From assembly GCA_016866375.1 (NCBI GenBank), contig VGMK01000150.1:1-5062 (forward strand): a DNA stretch of 5,062 nucleotides. Direction: 5' to 3'. Each line of letters begins with the position of its first letter. Positions within the stretch are counted from its first letter, which is position 1. The notes under the pieces are model-generated. The model saw only the letters and a list, made by a program, of their open reading frames with translations. It was not told the DNA's origin and made no database searches. The translations under genes and the position numbers were made by a program. Origin of the DNA: Bacteroidota bacterium (GTDB lineage: Bacteria > Bacteroidota > Bacteroidia > Flavobacteriales_D > Crocinitomicaceae). Below are positions 1-5,062 of this stretch, in pieces.

Positions 1-1
1 T

Positions 2-1003
2 CGCGAACATGCTTCACAGCCCGGAGATCAAGAGCTGGATAAGGTCCTGCGACCCAAAACTTTGAAAGACTTTGCCGGTCAACCGACTATTGTCGAAAAT
101 CTTGAAATTTTTGTTCAAGCCGCTAAGCTACGAAGTGAACCATTGGATCACGTCTTACTTCACGGGCCTCCCGGATTAGGAAAAACGACCTTAGCGAGTA
201 TTATTGCCAATGAAATGGGAGTGGGATTTAAGGTGACAAGTGGACCGGTGCTCGATAAACCAGGCGACCTCGCGGGCTTATTGACAAATTTAAGTGAAGG
301 TGATGTGTTGTTTATCGATGAAATCCATAGGTTAAGTCCTGTAGTGGAAGAATACCTTTATTCCGCAATGGAGGATTATGTTATTGACATTCTCTTAGAT
401 TCAGGACCTAATGCACGAACAATACAAATAAATTTAAATCCTTTCACTCTAATTGGTGCAACGACTCGTTCTGGTTTATTAACAGCGCCTCTGCGAGCGC
501 GATTCGGGATCAATTCCAGGTTGGAATATTATGATGCCGAAACGCTTTCGGCGATAGTTGAAAGGTCGTCGGCCTTGCTTTCAATCCCAATAGATGCGGA
601 TGCAGCTTTTAAGATTGCAAGTCGATCGAGAGGAACTCCAAGAATTGCAAATGCATTACTGAGAAGAGTGCGTGATTTTGCCCAAATCAAAGGATCAGGA
701 AAGATAGACAACGCCATTGCTGAGATAGCGCTTAAAGCTTTGAATGTAGACTCCTATGGTTTGGATGAAATGGACATCCGTATTTTAAATACATTGATTG
801 ATAAATTTCAAGGTGGACCGGTAGGTTTGACAACAATCGCCACCGCTATCTCAGAAAATGCAGGAACTCTCGAGGAAGTGTATGAACCATTTTTAATTCA
901 GGAAGGTTTTTTGATGAGAACTTCAAGGGGAAGGAAAGTAACAGAAAAAGCATACAAGCACCTCGGAAAAGATTCTGCATGGGTGCAAGGCGGTCTATTT
1001 TAG
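2..1003 (+). CDS. ruvB: Holliday junction branch migration DNA helicase RuvB (5' partial)
   Basis: RuvB is the hexameric AAA+ motor that, with RuvA, drives branch migration of Holliday junctions in recombinational repair; it acts in the cytoplasm on DNA. The reading frame is open from base 2 with no stop, and the upstream codons encode family sequence (LRPKTLKDFAGQ), so the gene begins outside the window and the TTG at 62 is not its start. Counting from the first visible codon (333 residues seen), Walker A GPPGLGKTT is at 55-63, Walker B FIDEIH has D106/E107, sensor 1 GATTR is at 152-156, the arginine-finger region LRARFG holds R165 and R168, and sensor 2 is R214 in RGTPRIAN. The C-terminal winged-helix domain (GGPVGL to AYKHLG) is complete, and the protein ends in QGGLF. 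Compared with E. coli RuvB only about 7-10 N-terminal residues are missing. All key ATPase residues are present. queG follows after 2 bases, so co-transcription is likely. Confidence 0.97.
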   Translation, partial: REHASQPGDQELDKVLRPKTLKDFAGQPTIVENLEIFVQAAKLRSEPLDHVLLHGPPGLGKTTLASIIANEMGVGFKVTSGPVLDKPGDLAGLLTNLSEGDVLFIDEIHRLSPVVEEYLYSAMEDYVIDILLDSGPNARTIQINLNPFTLIGATTRSGLLTAPLRARFGINSRLEYYDAETLSAIVERSSALLSIPIDADAAFKIASRSRGTPRIANALLRRVRDFAQIKGSGKIDNAIAEIALKALNVDSYGLDEMDIRILNTLIDKFQGGPVGLTTIATAISENAGTLEEVYEPFLIQEGFLMRTSRGRKVTEKAYKHLGKDSAWVQGGLF

Positions 1004-1005
1004 TT

Positions 1006-1935
1006 ATGCATGATATCAAACAGTTTATAAAAAAAAAAGCGAATTCTCTCGGGTTTTTTTACTGTGGATTTTCAAAAGCAACATTTCTTGAAGAGGAAGC
1101 AAGACAATTGGATACATGGCTCAACAAAAATTACCACGGAAAAATGTCATACATGGAAAATCATTTTGACAAGCGCTTGGATCCCAGGCTTTTGGTGGAT
1201 GGTGCCAAGACAGTTATTTCACTCTTATTAAATTATTTTCCAAAAGAAAAACAAACCCTATCCGATGAGGAAATTCCTAAGATTTCTTCTTATGCTTACG
1301 GAGAGGATTACCATACGGTTATCAAGGATAAATTAAAAACCTTAATGAGCGAAATAAAGGATGGTTTTGGTGAAATCAACGGGAAAGCTTTCGTAGACTC
1401 TGCACCTGTAATGGATAAAGCTTGGGCAAAAAGGTCGGGCTTGGGTTGGATAGGAAAGAACAGCAACCTCATTCATCCAAAGGAGGGTAGTTTTTTTTTC
1501 ATTGCCGAATTAATCGTGGATATTGATATCCCACCCGATGGTCCCTTAAAAGATTACTGTGGAACATGTACCCGATGCATTGACGCTTGCCCTACTGAGG
1601 CAATTGTTTCGCCCTACGTTGTGCAAGGTGACAAGTGTATTTCCTATTTAACCATTGAGCTAAAGGACGAGTTAATCCCTTCGGAGTTTAAAAATAAAAT
1701 GGATAATTGGGCGTTCGGATGTGACATTTGTCAGGATGTTTGTCCTTGGAATAGTTTTTCCAAACCTACGGTTGAGCATCGTTTTCAAGCTAATAAAAAA
1801 ATATTGAATTTAACGAGTTCAGAATGGGAGCAACTGAGTGAAGAAATGTTTCATGAACTTTTTAAAAAAAGTGCTGTTAAAAGGACTAAGTTTAGTGGTT
1901 TAAAAAGAAACATTCAATTTATTAAAACCCGTTGA
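1006..1935 (+). CDS. queG: Epoxyqueuosine reductase QueG
   Basis: QueG performs the last step of queuosine synthesis: it reduces epoxyqueuosine to queuosine at the wobble base of tRNAs for Tyr, His, Asp and Asn, using cobalamin and two [4Fe-4S] clusters. The 309-residue product carries the family hallmarks: DSAPVMDKAWA at 131-141 (D131 matches the proposed catalytic Asp), then GLGWIGKNS, then the ferredoxin-like motif CGTCTRCIDACP (C185, C188, C191, C195), and a second cysteine set C211, C239, C242, C246 (CDICQDVCPW). The C-terminal signature SAVKRTKFSGLKRN is present. It lacks the HEAT-like C-terminal extension of the longer E. coli type, as is usual for the short form. I chose ATG 1006 over ATG 979 because it lies 2 bases after the ruvB stop, avoids a 25-base overlap, and gives the family-like start MHDIKQFIKKKANSLGF. 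Neither start has a convincing ribosome binding site. The gene contains unusually long A10 and T9 tracts. Confidence 0.95.
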   Translation: MHDIKQFIKKKANSLGFFYCGFSKATFLEEEARQLDTWLNKNYHGKMSYMENHFDKRLDPRLLVDGAKTVISLLLNYFPKEKQTLSDEEIPKISSYAYGEDYHTVIKDKLKTLMSEIKDGFGEINGKAFVDSAPVMDKAWAKRSGLGWIGKNSNLIHPKEGSFFFIAELIVDIDIPPDGPLKDYCGTCTRCIDACPTEAIVSPYVVQGDKCISYLTIELKDELIPSEFKNKMDNWAFGCDICQDVCPWNSFSKPTVEHRFQANKKILNLTSSEWEQLSEEMFHELFKKSAVKRTKFSGLKRNIQFIKTR

Positions 1936-1944
1936 CAACCTATC

Positions 1945-1952
1945 TAAATTTG
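1945..1952 (+). promoter_or_regulatory. Candidate Bacteroidota -7 promoter element (TAnnTTTG)
   Basis: TAAATTTG is an exact match to the TAnnTTTG -7 element used by the primary sigma factor of Bacteroidota. It sits in the 21-base gap after queG, the only gap on the plus strand large enough for a promoter. No TTG or TTTG -33 element is found at the usual 17-23 base spacing; the nearest T-rich match is TTTA at 1918-1921, 23 bases upstream. If the element is active, transcription would begin at about 1955-1960, essentially on the ATG at 1957, giving a leaderless or nearly leaderless message. Matches to an eight-base degenerate motif arise by chance in AT-rich DNA, so this is tentative. Confidence 0.35.
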
Positions 1953-1956
1953 TAAT

Positions 1957-2166
1957 ATGGCTGTAAAGGAGTTGATTGAGGTAAAATATTCAGGGCAGGT
2001 TGACCATACCATGGACTTCGCTAAAGTTGCGGTACAAACAGTTGCCATTTTAATTGGCGGGTTGTTGATTTGGCGTGCCGTGATTGCCTATCAGCGCAAG
2101 CAGCGTATTTCAAGAAAACGGAATTCATATTTTGAAACGAAATATTCGAAGCATTGGAGAAAATAA
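1957..2166 (+). CDS. Small single-pass membrane protein of unknown function (69 aa)
   Basis: I do not recognise a named family. The 69-residue product has a polar N-terminal segment (1-23), one hydrophobic segment at about 24-45 (VAVQTVAILIGGLLIWRAVIAY, containing the W39-R40 pair), and a strongly basic tail (46-69) with QRKQRISRKR and a final KYSKHWRK. By the positive-inside rule the tail should face the cytoplasm and the short N-terminus the periplasm. The composition is that of a real protein, not a chance frame, and the gene fits exactly between queG (21-base gap) and kmo (2-base gap). No Shine-Dalgarno site precedes ATG 1957; a later ATG at 2011 (Met19) would still keep the membrane segment. 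The aromatic, basic C-terminus suggests a conserved functional end, possibly contacting lipid head groups or a protein partner; this is inference. Its position ahead of kmo does not by itself imply a role in kynurenine metabolism. Confidence 0.75.
   Translation: MAVKELIEVKYSGQVDHTMDFAKVAVQTVAILIGGLLIWRAVIAYQRKQRISRKRNSYFETKYSKHWRK
2156..2159 (+). promoter_or_regulatory. Ribosome binding site deciding the kmo start
   Basis: GGAG lies 9 bases before ATG 2169, inside the last codons of the small membrane protein gene. It supports ATG 2169 as the kmo start and argues against the in-frame TTG at 2154, which would place this site inside the coding region after the start. Clear Shine-Dalgarno sites are uncommon in Bacteroidota, so this one is notable. 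It also suggests that ribosomes finishing the small protein (stop at 2164-2166) could hand over directly to kmo. Confidence 0.5.
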
Positions 2167-2168
2167 AT

Positions 2169-3536
2169 ATGGAAGAAAATAAGAAAGCAATTATTATTGG
2201 CGCTGGGCTTGTGGGATCACTTTGGGCAGTATACTTATCAAAGGCTGGTTATAAAGTCACGATTTATGAGCGACGTAAAGATATCAGAAAGGCTGAAATC
2301 TCAGCTGGCAAGTCGATAAATCTCGCTTTATCCGTGAGAGGATGGACTGCCCTAGATGCGGTTGGCGTTGGAGACGAAATCAGAAAAATTGCCATACCGA
2401 TGTATGGAAGGATGATGCACGATTTAGAGGGAAAGCTTACCTATCAACCTTATGGTAAAGAAGGGCAAGCTATTTTTTCAGTTTCGCGTGGTAAGATAAA
2501 TGCAAAAATGATGGATATTGCCGAGGAATACGGTAATGCCCTTATTCATTATAATCACGAATGCAAACGTGTTGAATTGGATGAAGGAAAAGTATACCTA
2601 ACAAATACACTTACTGGGGAAGAATTTACAGACCAAGCGCCTGTAATTTTTGCTGCCGATGGAGCATTCTCCGCTGTCAGATACAATTCGATGCAAAAAT
2701 TGGATAGGTTTCAGTACTCTCAGAATTACATTGAGGACGGTTACAGGGAGTTACTTCTTCCAGCAAATGTCGACGGCAGTTATAAAATGGATAAAAATGC
2801 ATTACACATTTGGCCGAGAGGAAGATTTATGCTGATTGCTTTAGCCAATGAAGACGGGTCTTTTACATGTACATTGTTTATGCCTCATGAAAACGACGAA
2901 TTTTCATTTGATAAGTTAAAATCAAAAGGAGATGTTGATAGATTTTTCAAAACTGTGTTTCCGGATTTCTATGAGATGATGCCACACGTTGCTGATTCAT
3001 GGGAAGATCACCCTTTATCTAATCTTGCGATCGTGAGGTGTTATCCTTGGACAAAAGGTAAAGTCGCATTGATGGGGGACAGTGCTCATGCGACTGTTCC
3101 TTTTTATGGTCAAGGTATGAATGCCGGTTTTGAGGATTGCAGGGTCTTAAATAACCTTATGATCAAGCACCAGGAAAATTGGGAGAAAGTTTTCGAGGAG
3201 TACAGCTTGACAAGAAAACCAGACGGAGATGCTTTACAAGATTTATCACTGGACAATTACTACGTGATGCGCGATTATGTTGCAGACCCTGATTTTTTAC
3301 TTAGAAAAAGGATTGAAGCAAAATTCAGTGAATTGTACCCTAATAAGTGGTTGCCGTTATATTCTCAAGTTACGTTCAGCAATATTCCATACAGTGTAGC
3401 TTATAAACAAGGGCAAGTGCAAAATTCAATCATGGATGAGGTTATGGGGTTTCCAAAAATTTACGATTATTGGGATTCAGATGAGGTAATGAATTTCATC
3501 CTCACTCGAAGTGAGTCTTTTAATTTCGATGTATGA
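2169..3536 (+). CDS. kmo: Kynurenine 3-monooxygenase (FAD-dependent)
   Basis: KMO hydroxylates L-kynurenine to 3-hydroxykynurenine using FAD, NADPH and O2, in the kynurenine branch of tryptophan degradation that can lead to quinolinate and NAD. The 455-residue product has the Rossmann motif GAGLVG at 11-16, the ribose-binding acidic residue E34 (YERR), and the KMO signature SINLALSVRG at 49-58. R81 (GRMMHD) and Y95 (PYG) align with human R85 and Y99, which bind the kynurenine carboxylate. The middle holds DYSQ-like FQYSQNYI, LHIWPR and FTCTLFMP. The second FAD motif MGDSAHATVPFYGQGMNAGF includes D304. The late segments DNYYVMR and LPLYSQVTFS match the region of human N363 and Y398. The hydrophobic C-terminal membrane anchor of eukaryotic KMO is absent, as expected for a soluble bacterial enzyme. 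The gene starts 2 bases after the small membrane protein and overlaps the next gene by 4 bases. No other kynurenine-pathway gene is in view. Confidence 0.96.
   Translation: MEENKKAIIIGAGLVGSLWAVYLSKAGYKVTIYERRKDIRKAEISAGKSINLALSVRGWTALDAVGVGDEIRKIAIPMYGRMMHDLEGKLTYQPYGKEGQAIFSVSRGKINAKMMDIAEEYGNALIHYNHECKRVELDEGKVYLTNTLTGEEFTDQAPVIFAADGAFSAVRYNSMQKLDRFQYSQNYIEDGYRELLLPANVDGSYKMDKNALHIWPRGRFMLIALANEDGSFTCTLFMPHENDEFSFDKLKSKGDVDRFFKTVFPDFYEMMPHVADSWEDHPLSNLAIVRCYPWTKGKVALMGDSAHATVPFYGQGMNAGFEDCRVLNNLMIKHQENWEKVFEEYSLTRKPDGDALQDLSLDNYYVMRDYVADPDFLLRKRIEAKFSELYPNKWLPLYSQVTFSNIPYSVAYKQGQVQNSIMDEVMGFPKIYDYWDSDEVMNFILTRSESFNFDV
3501..3526 (+). other. Hairpin with T-rich tail inside the 3' end of kmo
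   Basis: CTCACT (3501-3506) and AGTGAG (3510-3515) form a perfect 6-base-pair stem around the loop CGA, followed by TCTTTTAATTT. It lies inside the final kmo codons, 17 bases before the start of the downstream gene. It resembles a weak intrinsic terminator or attenuator, or a 3' stabilising structure that sets the kmo to downstream-gene ratio. The stem is short and the T tract is interrupted, and while ribosomes translate kmo the stem should be kept open. It may be chance. Confidence 0.3.
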
Positions 3537-4420
3537 GAATTTTTAAGGTAGTAATTTTGTTAATTCCGATGTCACTAACGGCTCAAGGAGGATTTACCAA
3601 GGGAGAAAAAGGAAACGATTATATTATCGTCACAAAAAATGGCTATCATTTTGCTGCCGGACCAACTTACACCATGACAAATAAGCCAGTCTCTGGTGAA
3701 ATAATAGGTAATATCGGTGATCCAAGAGCAATATATCATATAGACCCTTCGGGAAGTCTTGGATTTTTTGCCGAAGCGGGTCTGGTTCAGTTTCCAATGT
3801 GGAAAGGCATACCGATTAATTGGCTAAAGAAAAGTAGAATAATGGATTATTGGGAATTTGCCCTTGGCTTCCGTCAATTAGCAGGGTTGGAATCGACCAC
3901 CCTCCATAACGAAAATACTTCAGGAGCGATATATGATACCACTGCCTCATCAGGAGGCTTTAGAAATGGTTTCCTCTACGGCAGAGCATCGGCTCATTTT
4001 TTAATATTTACCGGAAAAAAGAAAATCGACAAAACGAGAAAATATTTTATCGATCAGGGTTTAGGTTTTAATATTGACTATTTGATGTTTCCAAGTGAGC
4101 AAGCATATTATGATCCAAGTCTTGAGTTTACGCCGCCCAGCAGATTCCATTCGCCATTAGTGGCGCAATTTCACTATTCTTTGGGTTTTGGAATTCGAAT
4201 TAACCGTGCTTGGATTTGTGTTCCTGGAGTGTCTTTACCAATTATTGGAATCTATGAGTGGAATAATTTTACTCCCAAACTCAATTGGTTTTCCTCAGGA
4301 TATTGGCCAATTCAAGGGCAACTGAGGTTTATAAAACTATTTGAGAGAGTCCCAAAGTGCGGCGTATATGGAAATCCTGATGATATGGAGTTGGATAAAA
4401 AATTCAGGCTTGGTCAATAA
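3533..4420 (+). CDS. Exported protein of unknown function, probable outer-membrane beta-barrel (295 aa)
   Basis: I do not recognise the family. The N-terminus MRIFKVVILLIPMSLTAQ is a typical signal peptide, with cleavage likely after A17 so that the mature protein would start with Gln, a common pattern in Bacteroidota. No cysteine lies near the cleavage site, so it is not a lipoprotein. The mature part is rich in Gly and aromatic residues and contains alternating, strand-like stretches: YWEFALGFRQLAG, FLYGRASAHFLIF, YFIDQGLGFNIDYLMF and FHYSLGFGIRI. These fit antiparallel strands of a small outer-membrane barrel. The protein does not end in the aromatic residue usual for barrels folded by BAM, and the last 25 or so residues are polar, so a periplasmic beta-rich protein is an alternative. 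Two cysteines (WICVPG and PKCGVYG) could form a disulfide. ATG 3533 overlaps the kmo stop as ATGA, with no Shine-Dalgarno site, so translation is probably coupled to kmo. Confidence 0.8.
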   Translation: MRIFKVVILLIPMSLTAQGGFTKGEKGNDYIIVTKNGYHFAAGPTYTMTNKPVSGEIIGNIGDPRAIYHIDPSGSLGFFAEAGLVQFPMWKGIPINWLKKSRIMDYWEFALGFRQLAGLESTTLHNENTSGAIYDTTASSGGFRNGFLYGRASAHFLIFTGKKKIDKTRKYFIDQGLGFNIDYLMFPSEQAYYDPSLEFTPPSRFHSPLVAQFHYSLGFGIRINRAWICVPGVSLPIIGIYEWNNFTPKLNWFSSGYWPIQGQLRFIKLFERVPKCGVYGNPDDMELDKKFRLGQ

Positions 4421-4424
4421 ACCT
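4397..4424 (-). terminator. Candidate intrinsic terminator for the minus-strand metF unit
   Basis: On the minus strand AGGTTT (4424-4419) pairs with AAGCCT (4411-4406), with one G-U wobble, around a 7-base loop that contains most of the overlap of the two convergent genes, including the minus-strand stop codon. The stem is followed by GAA and then six T (4402-4397). This is the layout of a rho-independent terminator, but the stem is weak in GC. Read on the plus strand the wobble becomes a C-A mismatch, although a run of six T (4429-4434) follows, so plus-strand termination here is less likely. Confidence 0.4.
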
Positions 4425-4950
4425 TCCATTTTTTCTTCATTCTCTTTGGCAGTTTCTTTTTAAATCGTTTGATGGTAGAATCTCTGTCGGAAATATTCGT
4501 GCATTTCAAAATATCTCGGTACACCACAACATTATTTCGAAAGAAGGTAAACTCAAAACTGACCGATGTAGATTCGTCCCTATACAATTTGTAAATACTC
4601 GCCATATCCATGGCTTCCTCCAAATTGTTCAAGGAAAAAGACGGTTTGAATGTACGATCATAACCCCTCACATTAATAAAAAGATAAGTATCAAAACCTT
4701 TGATTTTTAGTGCATTTTGAAGACTGTCCTGAATCAATACTATCGGACTTTCTCCTTGTTTAATAATATTTTGAAGGGGAATAGCTTTGATTCCAATTTG
4801 TGTAAATATTTCAGTAACACTTGCTTCGATGACGTAACGATCCTCAGGTTTATCGAATTGACCAATGATAACGGCATTCTTTAGACTAACTTGTCCGTAA
4901 TTCGTGAAGTACAGCGTCAACAGAAAAAATACAAAAACTAGTTTATTCAT
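4414..4950 (-). CDS. Secreted protein of unknown function downstream of metF (178 aa)
   Basis: No named family is recognised. The N-terminus MNKLVFVFFLLTLYFTNYGQ is a signal peptide, with cleavage probable after G19 or Q20; there is no lipobox cysteine. The mature protein alternates predicted strands and helices: KNAVIIGQF, then the helix EDRYVIEASVTEIFTQIG, then IKAIPL, then DTYLFINVRGYDR, then SVSFEFTFFRNNVVVYRDIL, ending in a basic tail KRFKKKLPKRMKKKWKVY. The pattern of a short strand, an Arg/Glu-containing helix and a domain with 'aging' of strands into paired beta-sheet recalls small periplasmic alpha/beta domains of the CsgG/LpoB kind, but this is only a structural impression. The start ATG is 3 bases after the metF stop, with AAAGG about 11 bases upstream inside the end of metF, so it is very likely co-transcribed with metF. 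Its stop overlaps the 3' end of the convergent exported-protein gene by 7 bases. Confidence 0.8.
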   Translation of the reverse strand: MNKLVFVFFLLTLYFTNYGQVSLKNAVIIGQFDKPEDRYVIEASVTEIFTQIGIKAIPLQNIIKQGESPIVLIQDSLQNALKIKGFDTYLFINVRGYDRTFKPSFSLNNLEEAMDMASIYKLYRDESTSVSFEFTFFRNNVVVYRDILKCTNISDRDSTIKRFKKKLPKRMKKKWKVY

Positions 4951-4953
4951 GAG

Positions 4954-5062
4954 TTAAAATACCTTTGAAGCAATTTCCTTTACGGATGCTGAATTTGACA
5001 TTGTGTAATAATGTATGCAAGGTACCCCAGCCTTTTTAAGTTCTTTGGATTGGTGAGCGCCC
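4954..5062 (-). CDS. metF: Methylenetetrahydrofolate reductase, C-terminal end (5' partial)
   Basis: The minus strand is open from the window edge to the TAA at 4956-4954, giving the last 35 residues of a protein. The sequence contains KELKKAGVPCIHYYTM followed by VKEIASKVF at the very end. This matches the C-terminal strand and helix of MetF, where the family motif is G-[VI]-P-x-[IL]-H-[FY]-Y-T. MetF is an FAD enzyme that reduces 5,10-methylenetetrahydrofolate to 5-methyltetrahydrofolate, the methyl donor for methionine synthase. The catalytic domain lies outside the window, so only family membership can be judged. It is short and was recognised from the motif and the position of its stop. 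The secreted-protein gene begins 3 bases downstream. Confidence 0.8.
   Translation of the reverse strand, partial: GAHQSKELKKAGVPCIHYYTMSNSASVKEIASKVF

Noticed and set aside
62..64. TTG as the start of ruvB
   Set aside because: The frame is open to the window edge and the codons before it encode conserved RuvB sequence, so the gene is truncated by the window.
529..717. 62-residue minus-strand frame inside ruvB
   Set aside because: It lies entirely opposite conserved RuvB coding sequence and has no recognisable features or start signals.
979..1005. ATG 979 as the queG start
   Set aside because: It would add nine residues unlike the family N-terminus and overlap ruvB by 25 bases; ATG 1006 fits better.
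1932..1937. TTGACA resembling a sigma-70 -35 box
   Set aside because: No matching -10 lies 16-18 bases downstream, its spacing to TAAATTTG is only 7 bases, and the bases include the queG stop codon.
2154..2168. TTG 2154 as the kmo start
   Set aside because: ATG 2169 has a GGAG at a suitable distance and gives an N-terminus that leads directly into the FAD-binding strand.
2650..2835. 61-residue plus-strand frame inside kmo
   Set aside because: It is an out-of-frame shadow of a strongly conserved part of KMO.
1..5062. Mobile element, CRISPR array, tRNA/rRNA, defence system or toxin-antitoxin pair
   Set aside because: No terminal or direct repeats, transposase or integrase motifs, cloverleaf patterns or spaced repeats were seen; the window is almost wholly coding for unrelated chromosomal genes.

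Overview
The window looks like a piece of a Bacteroidota chromosome, probably Flavobacteriales-like, although the family cannot be fixed from sequence alone. The reasons are the low GC content, the RuvB and QueG protein types (RuvB ends in QGGLF; QueG is the short form of about 310 residues), secreted proteins whose predicted mature N-termini begin at or next to Gln, sparse Shine-Dalgarno sites, and a perfect match to the Bacteroidota -7 promoter element TAnnTTTG. Both ends of the window cut through genes.

Plus strand, 2-4420: a tightly packed set of five genes. In order they are ruvB (Holliday-junction helicase motor, 5' end missing), queG (epoxyqueuosine reductase), a 69-residue single-pass membrane protein of unknown function, kmo (kynurenine 3-monooxygenase), and a 295-residue exported protein that is probably a beta-barrel. 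The gaps are 2, 21 and 2 bases, and the last two genes overlap by 4 bases (ATGA). The only gap that holds a plausible promoter is the 21-base one before the small membrane protein. The set may therefore be two units: ruvB-queG, then small protein-kmo-exported protein.

Minus strand, 5062-4414: the last 35 codons of metF (methylenetetrahydrofolate reductase), then after 3 bases a 178-residue secreted protein of unknown function. The minus-strand pair converges on the plus-strand set, and the two final genes overlap by 7 bases at their stop codons. A terminator-like hairpin followed by six T (minus-strand sense) spans this overlap.

The recognisable genes are housekeeping or metabolic: recombination, tRNA modification, tryptophan-to-kynurenine metabolism (catabolic or towards de novo NAD) and one-carbon metabolism. 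I see no mobile element, CRISPR array, RNA gene, defence system or toxin-antitoxin pair. No long stretch is non-coding. The least explained parts are the small membrane protein, the exported protein coupled to kmo, and the secreted protein behind metF.
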